Positions 35,001 to 45,913 of a stretch of DNA of 64,000 nt are shown here, one piece after another. The notes under the pieces were generated by a model that was not told the origin of the DNA, ran no database searches, and saw nothing but the letters and a program-made list of their open reading frames with translations. A program made the position numbers and the translations under genes. The stretch lies in assembly GCA_918026815.1 (NCBI GenBank), contig CAKJVC010000069.1:248001-312000 (forward strand). The letters run 5' to 3'. How positions within the stretch are numbered: position 1 is the stretch's first letter; each line of letters opens with the position of its first letter. Source of the stretch: Chalara sp. BL73 (lineage: Eukaryota; Ascomycota; Leotiomycetes; Helotiales).

Positions 35001-36082
35001 TCAGCGTGTCCCTGTACTCAGCTAGATCATCAATGCCATCGACGTCCAGACATTTTGATCTGCTAGTATATGCGTAGGTCTCTGGCCTCTGTACGCCAAA
35101 GGTCTGGCGGTAAGCCTCCGACGCTCCTTTCGTGAACTGATAGAAAATATGGAAGTTGCGTTCATCTCTAATTTGAGTAACAACCCTTGTTTTTTCTAGC
35201 AGATAATTGGTAATATCTGCACCCACTGGCTCGCCTTGGGCATTGAATTGCAGTTGTAGATATTTGCCAAAGCGGGAAGAGTTATTATTCCGCAATGTCT
35301 TTGCATTTCCAAAAGACTCTAGAAGGGGATTTGTTGCGAGGACCATATCCTTGATCTCCTGAATCGAATTGTTGCTGCCGCCGGAGACATTGGCAATGTA
35401 CTGCATAATTCGCTTTGCAGCCTCGGTCTTTCCAGCTCCCGATTCCCCAGAGATAATAACACACTGATTGTCCTTGTAGGCTTTCATATTGTAATAAGCT
35501 GACTCGGCAATCGCAAATACGTGCGGAGGCATCTGGCAGTGTCAGTATATACTTGTTCAAACTTCATCAGAAAATATACCTCCAACCGATTCTTCCCTTT
35601 GTAGCTGTCTAAAACTGCATCGGTATATATTCCTACTGTAAATACACCGTCAGCAATCGACAGAACAGGTGCCCGCAGATATACATACAGTCCCGAAACG
35701 GATTAACAGAGACAAGTACATGTCCAATGTATGTCTATTTTCCATGTCAGCAGTGCCCGCTAAGAAAAACCTGGACTAGACCGCAGTCGAGTTCGGCTTG
35801 CTTACATATATCTCTCCATTCTCGAAGCGCTTCTTCAGATTCTCATTTATTGCCTCATTTGAAACTTTACTGATCAGAGTAAGATCAGACACTCCCACTT
35901 CTTTCTTCTTCGTAGTATCAAATGTGGCCTTCTTGATATTTGGCTTGCTGCTACCAGACTTTCCGCTCTGTGCGCCACTCGCATTTTTGTCGCCTTTGTT
36001 CCTGCGATTTGTGATACCCTAGAAACAGAGTGTCAGAAATTGTACACCAAATTGGAGCTCTCTAAGTATTGTGCCTTACCAT
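32062..36082 (-). CDS. myoA: class I myosin heavy chain (Myo3/5, MyoA type)
   Basis: Actin motor for endocytosis and polarised growth; acts at cortical actin patches and activates Arp2/3. Seven exons: 36082-36080 (the start codon alone), 36018-35806, about 35735-35690, 35635-35580, 35532-32574, 32524-32430 and 32367-32062, giving about 1225 residues. The start [11 protein letters not shown] then [20 protein letters not shown] is the family N-terminus. The motor P-loop GESGAGKT lies near residues 135-142. The TEDS-rule residue, 16 before DALAK, is Glu 359 rather than the Ser I know from related fungi. Two IQ motifs ([20 protein letters not shown]) follow the motor. Then come the lipid-binding TH1 domain, a Pro-rich TH2 region, an SH3 domain ([20 protein letters not shown], GWAPSAYV), another polyproline stretch and the acidic Arp2/3-binding end DDDEEW. 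Confidence 0.96.
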
Positions 36083-37669
36083 CTTGGAGGCCTCACCCGC
36101 TGATGCACAATATTGTGGTACTCCCAGATCAAGTATATATTAGAGAGGCCCACAGTCTCAGAACAACGCCGAGGGAAGAAACAAGAGAGACCAAAAAGAA
36201 ATACTGTCTCGTCAAGAGAACGTTGTATGAGAGTAAATTTATCAACAGTCAGAGTGTGGCAAGGCGTCGCATGTTGTATCTAATCGCATAGGCTTCTGCC
36301 TCAGGCGTCAAGGCGGCAAGCACGGTCGCGAGGGGCTTCGTCACCTCTCGACTCAGCCTCGTTAGGTATTTTCACAAAAGCCTGAATCATTGACTGCACT
36401 CCCGACGTACCCTTCAATTGCCACCCTTCCAGCCAGTCATCAAAATACGCGGATGTAAAGCTTGGTACAGTATGGAACAGAGAGAATTTGATTTAGTCAC
36501 AGGGCTTTGGAGTTTTAAAGCAACAGATGTCTATGCTACACACTTTCTACCACAAGAGTTGTCACATAATTTGAGTCTTTTTGTACCTTAGTCGCTCAGA
36601 GGTACTGGTGTCGCAATCCCAGGAAATAAGCAGGATAATGAGAAGATCAAGAATATCAGCCCGTTATATTCATATACTAGTTCAGCAAAAGTTCAGTTAC
36701 TCTAATGCTCGTCTCCCACTGCCCTTCTACCAAGGCGGCATCTTAACGTCTGCACTAAGCAGCTCAAGCTTCCAAAGGGTACGAGATATACTCCTGCATA
36801 TTCCTCTCAAGATACCCAAACCTTCAGACCAAATCGTTGCAAAGAAGGTTGTCAACACACCTTCCAGTGGTGTAAGAGAGCCATCAAGCAAATGACCCTG
36901 TGTTCCGACATACGCTAAAGATTTATCGGTACCGCTAGCTCTGGTTTTTTGCAAGTTATTTCATACTGACTAACTTCCAAAGCTCCCGGATTGACACTCA
37001 TAGAAAGGGCTTCGATGCCTTGATTGTCAAAAAATATCTGGAGATGTTTGGCAGAGAACATTTGCTGGTTTTGAGTAGGCTATCATTCCCAGTTCTGGCT
37101 TCCTGTGGGAACTTGGGATTTAATAATCTACCATATGCTATTAATTCGCTAGATCCTCTTCCTGTGCTTTCTTGCTTCCTGTTAAGGCTGGCAAGAGAAC
37201 CAAACCTGGCTCCAGTAGGTAGTAGAAAATGCGCTTTGGATGACAACTAGAAGCACATATTAGTTTTGATTTTAGTCCATTCAAGCAGAATTACAGTTAT
37301 GACTCGAGCTCCTAAGTAAGATTCTCCAGTCTCTCACAGGAGCTGGAGAAGTGTTGTCGTAAGAAGAAACGGAGATAGATGGCTGTCTATTCAGCAATGG
37401 ATAATAGAATCGTTTCAGAAAGATTTACTTGATTTTCGAGGAAATTGATATGCCATGAGAATCGAATTCTTAGTGCAGCTCTGTCATATTGGCCATTTTC
37501 CACTCACACTGTCGTATTATTTACCACTATATCCATTCTGTTAATGCTACTTCTAAGGGCCGTGGTCGCAGATCTATCATTTGTGAGTCGCAAAGTGGTT
37601 AAATAGTCCTCTCACCATCTGCGATTTTGGATGCATATTCGTAACCTGGAATTCGAGGCCTTATACACA
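36083..37669. other. intergenic, myosin promoter and degraded DNA
   Basis: The first few hundred bases are the myosin promoter. Beyond that, short minus-strand readings at 36727-36954 and 36998-37246 have a protein-like look but are broken and unassigned. No intact gene is supported. Confidence 0.45.
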
Positions 37670-38054
37670 CTGGGCAGCTTTCAAGTCAGCAAGGTAGACG
37701 ACGGATGGCCGAAGTTGATCACCGCAATAGAACGGCCTTGGTTCATCATGGCATCAATTTCTTCCTGGACCTTCGCCTCGTTCCGCCCTTGAATGTAAGC
37801 GGTTGCTTCATAAGAGCCAAGTGAAAATCAGGTTGAAAACCAATACCCTACGGCTAACTACATCACTATAAGCATGGAGCACAACATCAACTCATGGGTT
37901 AGCTTACTGTGCACCTGTAACTAGCGCTACCTTGCCACTCAGGTCTGGGATGCTTGAAACATTAAGCTGTTTGGTCACTCCTTTGTTTAATTACATGTTG
38001 CATTCGAATGCACTGTGACTTACTGGTGTATATTCTCGGCCTTGGTTGATATTC
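37670..38054 (-). pseudogene. broken short-chain dehydrogenase/reductase
   Basis: Minus-strand relic of an SDR. From 38054 it reads MNINQGREYTP, then after a GTAAGT donor VTKQLNVSSIPDLSGKVALV followed by TGAQ and a stop. The start of the Rossmann fold is clear, but the glycine-rich TGxxxGIG motif is cut off. About 100 bases further the frame resumes as SYEATAYIQGRNEAKVQEEID, the next SDR helix and strand. A frame change follows before VVYLADLKAAQ, which corresponds to the next SDR strand. Stops, frame changes and lack of the catalytic YxxxK region make it non-functional. The enzyme's former substrate is unknown. Confidence 0.6.
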
Positions 38055-38744
38055 ATTTTAATTACGATTGATATGGTTCAAGGAGACTTGAGTTTTGACC
38101 TGCAGAGATGAACTAGGGTGGGAAGTCTTACACTGCGAGGGTTTCTAAGGTGGCCTCTTGTATGTAAGTAGTTGAAAGTGTTTGATAGACTGGAAATATC
38201 TTCGAGATAGTGTCCAACCTCACTCTTCCGAAGAAATGACTACAAGCTGTTGGTAATGTTGTGGGAACTCCCCCTTCTTTGTTACACCGTTTAAATAAAC
38301 CTCGATCCTGTATTTCAAGCTTAGGAGCAGCGTATCCCTAGCGGTTTAGGAAACCTGTTGCATTGTTGCTCTGTTATCTGCTCTCTTTATTAATACTTCG
38401 AAAGAGGGAAGCGTCAGCCAAAGCCAGAACTTTGCTGACCTCTGTTGCAGAGGTCCACCGTCCACAAGCATATACATTTGTAAGCCAACCAAGAGAGGGA
38501 GCATACTCGACTAGCTTCCAACCATGGCAAAAGATAATCTCCTCAAGTCTCAACCAGATTAAGCTCTCTCCTCCAAAGGTAAACGCCCGTAGAAATTGCC
38601 CTGAGAAACCCAAACCCGTGCTTGCAACATAGTATATCAGCCGACCCTCTTAAGCTTCAGCATCTCCAGTTAGTTAGCATTACTTTTGGCAACGGAAATG
38701 AGGAGTCTCAAAGATTGAAAGAGCTATTTAATTTTGAAATATGC
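38055..38744. other. intergenic, no supported gene
   Basis: Flanks the SDR relic. ORFs at 38363-38632 on both strands overlap and are not recognisable. The last part is the 3' flank of the GH131 gene. Confidence 0.5.
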
Positions 38745-39688
38745 TTATAAAGAAATGCAACTCTTGTCGCTATCCTCAATGAATATTCCACCATATATCT
38801 GGCCCTCATTTATATTTGGTTCTTGATATCCATCAAAGACCACGCTAGTAGTTTCAGTTGGTTTCTTGGCCATTCCTATCTGGAACTGACCGCCACCACT
38901 GTTGTCATTGTAGACAGGTTTGGTAACCGCCTTTAGCGGATTTTTGCCAGTCGAATAATGGATTTGCAGCGTGCTGAAAGTGGTTAGGCAGGCAGTCAAA
39001 TATATTGCAAGACATTAGTTTCTACTTACTTTTTCTCATAATCAAGGGTCACTGCAAAATTCTGCCATTCGTCCCAGACGAGTTTTCTTGTCCAAACAAC
39101 ATTATTCCTGCGATCCAAGACTTTCCAGAGCTTCGCGTCCAACCCAACGGTGCTCACATTCGAATCCTTTGGCTGATCCTGCTCTAACATGACTCCGATA
39201 TTTAGCGAAAATTGGTTGCTGGCATAATCATTTGCCTCATGCCAGACATTCATATACTCATGGGTCAAATTCATCTTCCGTCCAAGGTCCTGCTTCACAC
39301 TCCAGTGGAACGTCTTCACACCGATATTACTCTCGTCCGAACCATTACCCATCAGAAGACCGGCACGCCGGAAGCCAATTTGAGGAGAACCACCGGGGAC
39401 AAATATGGACTCGTCGGAGATAGTCACTTCGAGAGGCTTGTAACCTGGATGGTCGAATCTGGATGGTTGTGCCTTGGGGAAGAGGAGTATTTCAGACCAA
39501 GTCAAGTTTTGTCCCTTGGTGTAATTGGGGTTGAATGGGGATGCTGATGTGTCGAAGGCTTGGAGCTGGGTTGCTCGAGGGATGCGGCCATCAAGTGTTA
39601 TGGCACATTTCGTTATTGAGATTGGGAGGGATAGTGCATTCGTGCTCCAGATGATCGCCGCTATGAGGAGGTATAGACGTTGAGACAT
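38745..39688 (-). CDS. secreted glycoside hydrolase family 131 protein
   Basis: Predicted secreted beta-glucanase; GH131 enzymes act on beta-1,3/1,6- and beta-1,4-glucans of cell walls. Exons 39688-39030 and 38973-38745 join in phase 2 (donor GTAAGT, acceptor CTTTCAG) to give 295 residues. Residues 1-18 are a signal peptide. The body starts CAITLDGRIP, followed by SASPFNPNYTKGQNLTWSEI, DHPGYKPLEVTISDESIF, GFRRAGLL, a KTFHWSVKQD strand, HEYMNVWHEAND and DEWQNFAVTLDYE. The end has SGGGQFQIGMAKKP and GQIYGGIFIEDS. This order matches the GH131 N-terminal catalytic domain. No cellulose-binding domain is attached. Several N-glycosylation sequons are present. Expression on plant or fungal wall material is expected but not shown. 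Confidence 0.9.
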
Positions 39689-40263
39689 GGTTACAAGTTA
39701 GGGTTTATGATAGTGTATGAGTATGTGTCCAGCTGAGAAGATGACTTCCACAATAATACACCGGTACATCAATATGTCCTAAGACAGGTGAACCTTTGTG
39801 TTATTATATTTTAGAACCAATGAAACCATGGACTTGTAGTGTTCCAACAGCTATGTCCCGGTCTCATGGATCAACAACAATCTAGTCAAAACTCATATTT
39901 GACTTGGAATTGGAGTTTTGGAGGGATACAATTTCCAAGAACAGGAGAATTAATTTTATATAATCGAGGATTCTTGCAAGAGTACTGGAGTTACGGACCG
40001 CAACCCGATTTGCCTACAGGTAATGGAATATTGAAAAGCAGGAACCGATTGGTTGGTACAACGGTCAAAAAGTTTATATATTTTCTGAAACCAGCAAGAT
40101 ATCTTTGGGTAAAGGCATATGAACACATACTTGGATAATCATTCCACACATTGTCCATCCATTTCCGTCCACACCGAACCTGCAACAGACATGCAGAGCT
40201 CTAGCAAATTTAACTAACGAAGGGAATCTCTTCGAGGCTTAGATGCATACATGGATCAATGGC
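39689..40263. other. GH131 promoter region
   Basis: AT-rich spacer upstream of GH131. The plus-strand ORF at 39839-40138 starts at a non-ATG codon and shows nothing recognisable. Confidence 0.5.
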
Positions 40264-40269
40264 AAAAAA
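40264..40269 (-). terminator. RNA polymerase III terminator of tRNA-Leu
   Basis: Six T residues on the transcribed sense just after the tRNA 3' end, the normal Pol III stop signal. Confidence 0.8.
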
Positions 40270-40270
40270 T

Positions 40271-40394
40271 TGAACAGAGTGGGACTCGAACCCACGCCAC
40301 TTTCGTGACCAGGAAATTACAACTCTTTGAGAGAGAGTACGAAAGTATTAAGGTAACCTTAACCTGGCGCCATAACCAGCTCGGCCATCTGTCC
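40271..40394 (-). tRNA. tRNA-Leu(AAG) with intron
   Basis: On the minus strand the gene starts GGACAGA at 40394 and ends TCTGTTC plus discriminator A at 40271. Acceptor pairing is complete with one G-U. The D-arm is GCC/GGC, the anticodon stem CCAGG/CCTGG, the loop TTAAGG plus T. The anticodon is AAG, reading CUU leucine codons. A 42-base intron (40315-40356) sits at the canonical place one base after the anticodon. Its first bases CCTTAA pair with TTAAGG of the anticodon loop. A long variable arm (CAC/GTG) typical of leucine tRNAs and the T-arm GTGGG-TTCGAGT-CCCAC follow. The mature length is 82. Leu discriminator A and the type II structure support the identity. Confidence 0.95.
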
Positions 40395-40965
40395 TGGAGT
40401 AATGATTGGTCGATAGATGTGCTTGAAGAACTTGATATCAATACTGTAATGAGAAGGTGGATCACGAAATAGTTTTGCTAGAAAATTTTCGGGCTGGTTA
40501 CTGTGGTTGCAAAGGAAAACAAGATTTAGTCAGCTTTATTATTGAAAAAGTGGTGAAAAAGGAGGTGGCAACTAGTGCATTCCATGGAAGCGAGACACAT
40601 AAATATTAATCCAGCATACAACTGATGTTCAAAGTCGAACAAGAAATGAATCATTGAAACATTGTAGCTTCATATATTTATTGTTGATATAAGACTGTAT
40701 TTGATTTTAAGATTAAAGCAGCTTCAGTGTACGTGAAAAAACCCAACAAACTCTTAAATACTAGTTACAGGCTTATTCGAGTACGATCATCGCGGGCTCG
40801 TGTTTCTGTTAGTGGTGGGGCTTGAGGGGCTGAGACCTTGGAATACGTAGCTACCAATCTTTCCATTCTTTATGGTAGGACAACAACAGAAACTTGCAAT
40901 TTTCGTGAATCCTATCTACTATTGACTTTTGAATTTCAACCTGTATACTTCTACATTCAATCACC
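40395..40965. other. spacer between tRNA-Leu and UAP1
   Basis: AT-rich, with no ORF of note. It holds the UAP1 promoter. Confidence 0.5.
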
Positions 40966-42686
40966 ATGGAGACAGTCAAGAAGGCACTGAATACGCTTCA
41001 CATTGGAAGCGGTGGAGAGACGGCTGCCCCACCAAAGGAACCAACAAAGCAGCAGCTCGAGGGTAACGTTGCAAGTGACTCCTCCTACAGGTCTTTACTA
41101 AATAAAATATATAGAGCTGAGAGAGAAATATACGAAAGCAAAACAGGAACAAGTATTTGCGTTTTACGATGAGTTGAGCGTAGCAGAGAAATCTGCGCTT
41201 TATAGCCAGCTTTCAGATATAAACCCTGAGTAGGACACCAGTCTCTTGGAAGACCTACATATTTAGAGCCAGTATGAGCCAATTCTGACTGCGTTACTAT
41301 AGCCACATCAACATCATCACCGACCGCGCTCTCAACCCTCCCAGACCAAGAGATGACGAAAATGAGAAGGTATCTGCCTTAAGCCCGCTTCCAGAATCTG
41401 CCACCGCCAGTATACTTGATTCTAAACAAGAAGATATTGAGAAATGGTACCAATCGGGCCTCAACTTGATTGCGGAAAACAAAGTGGCTGTTGTGCTTAT
41501 GGCAGGAGGACAGGGCACAAGGCTGGGTAGCTCAGATCCTAAGGGTTGCTTCAACATTGGCCTCCCGTCAGGAAAATCTCTCTTTAAGATCCAAGCTGAG
41601 CGTATTCGAAAGATACAACGGCTGGCACACAAGAAGGGGGGTGAGGATGTGGTGGTTCCGTGGTATGTCATGACCAGCGGACCAACAAGGAAACCTACCG
41701 AAACATACTTTAAAGAGAACGGCTACTTTGGTCTCAGAGAGGAGAATGTCGTTATATTCGAGCAAGGAGTACTGCCATGTATCTCGAATGATGGCAAGAT
41801 CTTACTCGAGAGCAAAGGAAAGGTCGCTGTAGCCCCAGACGGGAACGGTGGTATCTACGAAGCAATCGTCAAGTCGAGCGTTATGGGAGACCTACGAAAA
41901 CGAGGCATTGAGCATATCCATGCATATTGCGTGGACAACTGCCTGGTTAAAGTCGCTGATCCTGTTTTTATTGGCTTTGCAGCCTCGAAAGATGTTGACA
42001 TCGCTACCAAAGTTGTACGAAAACGTAGCGCTACAGAATCTGTTGGCCTCATTCTGCTAAAGAACGGCAAGCCAGACGTCGTCGAATACTCGGAAATTGA
42101 TAAGGAAACCGCAGAGGCTAAGGACGAAAAGCAGCATGATGTCTTGAAGTTCAGAGCTGCAAACATTGTTAACCACTACTATTCTTTCCGGTTCTTGGAG
42201 TCTATTCCTGATTGGGCACACAAACTTCCTCACCATGTCGCAAGGAAGAAGATTCCATATGTTAACACCGAGAAGGGAACTACAATTAAACCTGAGAAGC
42301 CTAACGGCATCAAACTTGAACAGTTTGTCTTTGATGTCTTCCCCATGCTGGAGCTTAACAAGTTCGCCTGCTTGGAGGTCAAGCGCGAGGACGAGTTCTC
42401 TCCGCTGAAGAATGCTAGAGGCACTGGAGAAGACGACCCAGATACCAGCAAGAAGGATATCATGGATCAGGGAGCGCGGTGGGCATCAGCTGCTGGTGCA
42501 GTTGTGGTCAGCGAGGGTGAGAATAGCGGTATTGAGATATCGCCGCTGGTCAGTTACGTAAGTCATGACAGTTTTTTTGAATCTAAATAGTTCACTAATA
42601 TTGCGTAGGGCGGAGAAGGACTGGAAGATCTGAAGGGTAAGACCATCACCGCGCCTGCGGTTCTCGAGAAAGAATGGTCAGAATGA
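40966..42686 (+). CDS. UAP1: UDP-N-acetylglucosamine pyrophosphorylase
   Basis: Makes UDP-GlcNAc from UTP and GlcNAc-1-phosphate, the cytosolic precursor for chitin, N-glycans and GPI anchors (yeast QRI1). Exons: 40966-41062, 41115-41229, 41303-42557 and 42609-42686. All phases close to give 514 residues, the normal size. The N-terminus includes [26 protein letters not shown] and [16 protein letters not shown], which appears only after splicing. The catalytic uridyltransferase motif is [17 protein letters not shown]. Sugar-nucleotide pocket segments [12 protein letters not shown] and [13 protein letters not shown] follow. The C-terminus [14 protein letters not shown] is encoded by the last 78-base exon. 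The gene is essential in other fungi. No unusual residues were seen at the catalytic positions. Confidence 0.97.
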
Positions 42687-43721
42687 TAATAGAATATGAT
42701 TTTGGATGAGTTATGATAAAATGGAATGATAGGCTTCACATTGCATACAGATGAATCCAAAGCAGAGTAGCAGAGACTGCCTCAGAGAGTGCCCGAGGCA
42801 TGATTCTCAGGCTAGCCGTCCATGAAAATGTGTGATCCGAGTTGACATAACCTGGACCTTCTATAGCCTAAGGATACAAAACAACCAATCTCACCGGAAC
42901 CCAAACTGAAGCGCTGGCGTTGCAACCTCAACTTGCACCACACCGCCTAATACAGCTGGACAACTCGCAATTTCTTCCGTTTCCGTATTTTTTTAGTTAC
43001 ATTAGGAAGGGTACATCCGTAAATCGTGGCAGGCAACATTTCACATGGCCCGCTAAGCCTCCCTCTCTGCTATCTTTTTGCTTTCATATATCTATTCAGC
43101 CCTGTGCAACAACTTTGTGAGTTTGTGCTTATTTAGACTAAGTTTCCATCTGTTTCTTTCTAGAAGGCGACTAGAATCTTGTGAGGGGCAAAAGGATCAT
43201 TCTCTCGATCGTATTGGCCTCGGTATATTGGCTAGGACGGAGCAGATCTCAGAAGGTTCGACAAAGAAAAATGGCCATGACGGACGCCAAGAATGGGCTG
43301 TGTTTTGCTGGCTTACATAAGATGTATTAATATTTTTCCTCGTGTAGAAATACTCATCATGATTTGCTGCTATAAGAGATCGCTGCTAAAATGATCAAAT
43401 AGATTATGGGAGAACGAATTAGGTGTGATAGTTAAGCATTATATTGGGCTTTACGTTCTGATTTGTCTTGACGTAGTGCGGGGGGCGGGACCAGGGTCTG
43501 TCCTGCTGATTTGAGTTTTGTTGTTTGCCTTACGCTCCGCCTTGTTCCACCCGTCGCAGCCAAGGTCAGGGGAGTCATTTCAACTACGCTTTACCTGCAG
43601 AGTTACACCACCATATATATTCCGACACCATCTTGAATTTTTCTTGATCCCAGTTACACTGCAGTATCAACGACTTATACTTCAATACCCTTTGAGACGA
43701 AATTAGTCGACATACTACAAA
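42687..43721. other. intergenic, no supported gene
   Basis: Contains the UAP1 3' flank and the promoter of the next secreted-protein gene. Overlapping ORFs at 42920-43320 and 43518-43706 are not gene-like. Confidence 0.5.
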
Positions 43722-44876
43722 ATGCGATCAGATCTCTTCACAGTAGCACTTCTGCTGTTCAGCTCGACACCAGGACTAGCGGCGCCCCAACCTGCCGATG
43801 GTGATGTTGTTTTGAAGCGCGATGCAGCTGTTGTTGGAGCACATGTAAAGAGAGAGCCGTTTACGATAGAACAAGCGGAGAGATTGTTCAAGCGGAAGGG
43901 AGGTGGTGGTGGTGGAAAGGGTGGCGGGTCTTCGTCAAGCGGATCTTCGTCGAGCGGATCTTCATCTGGATCATCGTCATCGTCAGGAAAGGGCGGTACG
44001 AGCTCTGGCAGCACTTCTGGGTATGTTCCTATCTTTTTTTCGCTGTTGTGATGGCTCGGGATTGCATCAGTTGTAGACGCTCACCGCGTTGATAATATTG
44101 CGGTGGCAGAGCGTAGACTTTTATCATCTCCACAACAGGAATCAGAAATTAAAACGAGACATATACTAACCACTCCCAGATCCACCACTGGCGGCAGAGG
44201 CTCAACTTCATCCTCTTCCAACGCAGGCGGCGCAACTCGCGCAGGCTCAGGTGTCCAACCCTCTTTCGGAGGCGGCAAATATTATGGTGGTGGTGCCAGC
44301 AAACCCTACTCTGCGGGTTCGAAATCACCCACTGGACTCATCGCCCCTGTCTTCCTTGGTGCTGGTCTTCTCGCTGTCTATCCCGGTCTCTGGCTCTATG
44401 GCGCCTACTCCTATCCCTACCACAGCCCGTACAGCTACCGCAACCGCTCGCGCAACAGCACCAACACCAACGACAAGAGAGATAGCATGTTTGCGCAGAT
44501 TGGGGGACTCATGAAGAGACAGAGCGATGGCGTGAATGAGACGAAACCAGTGGACTGCTTGTGTGCGGCCTACGCAGTATGCGGATGTGACGATACTGGT
44601 GATTTGACATTCTTGGCCGACTTGATTGGTGACGGCAGTTATGCCGGCCTAAATAAGAGTGTTATCGACGTGGCAGATATCAACGGTACCAGCACCATCA
44701 TTTTGAATGGCACGTTGCCAAATGGCACCACCGTCGCGGATCCAAACGCGCCGGATGAGACCACGAGCTCCGATAGCAGCGCTACTAGTTCTCCTTCTAG
44801 TACGGCGAGCACGCTGCAGGCTTCCGGATTCTTGGCCCTCGCTGTGGCAGTTGGAGGAATGGTATTCGTTCTATAA
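43722..44876 (+). CDS. secreted Ser/Gly-rich, probably surface-anchored protein (DUF7732-like)
   Basis: Predicted 331-residue extracellular or membrane-linked protein. Exons 43722-44020 and 44180-44876 join in phase 2 (donor GTATGT, acceptor CTCCCAG). Residues 1-21 are a signal peptide. Several dibasic KR sites (LKRDA, VKREP, FKRKG, MKRQS) suggest processing by a Kex2-type protease. A low-complexity Gly/Ser tract straddles the intron. Then come GGGKYYGGGASKPYSAG, a hydrophobic segment IAPVFLGAGLLAVYPGLW and a Tyr-rich YSYPYHSPYSY stretch. A small Cys cluster DCLCAAYAVCGC precedes a Ser/Thr-rich tail and a hydrophobic C-terminus ending in VFVL, consistent with a GPI signal. The arrangement resembles fungal DUF7732-type proteins; function is unknown. 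The Gly/Ser repeat is likely to vary in length between strains. Confidence 0.82.
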
Positions 44877-45913
44877 ATCACAAACGGGAATGAGGATTCT
44901 TATATAATATGATGGAGGACGCGTGGCAAGTGGGGAAGATCACGCTAAGTCGAGAGAGGAACAGGTTTACGAGATGCGCTTTACAATACTATTCACGAAG
45001 ATACCTAAGGAGGGTTTTATTCACGGACGTGGAATGGGTGTTATTAGATGTGGGATACTCTTCTTGCGTGGAAAGTTTTGAAATACATTTGGCGTTGGTG
45101 GATTTGGGAAGGGGGAATGAAACAAAATGATGACCACGCCTTTTCTTATTGTACTATAATACCAGGCTCCGTAGCAAGAGCCAGCATAAGAAGATAGCCT
45201 TGCTTTTTTATAAAACCTTTTCAACCAGTAAGAATCTTGCGAATAAGTTTTTCGCATCATGTGTATGATGACACTTCCATCCGGGCACCAGCATTGTGTG
45301 CTAAAACTTGCTATGCCACAGCCAAGGGAAATACAACCGAAACGTTCAAGCGTTAGCAATGAGTAAGGTTGAAGATGAAGGAGGGCATTCAAGTAAATAA
45401 TTAATTCTCGCATGGAACTAGTCTCTACACAACGCATCACTCGTGCTGAGGGACTGCTGCAGCCGGATTACGGCACTGAAATGGAGCTCCCTGCAACAAG
45501 CTCCATACCCATAAACATCTTATCATGGCTCGTTCATAGTCGTAGCATAAAGTTACCATATTAATATTTTAGATTCAATGTTCGCAGGAAATCATTTTTG
45601 TGATAGTGAATCCAAGATAAGATAAGGGAGAATGAAGGATCCTCGAGTTTGCATTCCTTGCATGGTAGGACTACCTGGGAGGGCTGCCATCGATTCGCTC
45701 ATCGTGACTGGTTACATCTACAACCTCATCCCTCAGCAGTCGTCTGCCATCGCTGCAGCTCAAAAACAGTGCCAAATGCGTTCGCTGAATTTATGCATTA
45801 CACATTCCATAACCCGCTTTCATTACCCGATTGAAAGTCCCGCGTTCGTAATATAGACACCGCCGCCTCTCCATGATATAGTGCTTTGGGAATCCAGTTA
45901 TGGTGATATCTGT
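44877..45913. other. intergenic between convergent genes
   Basis: No supported gene. A minus-strand reading at 45021-45440 and plus-strand ORFs at 45632-45856 have no recognisable content. Confidence 0.5.
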
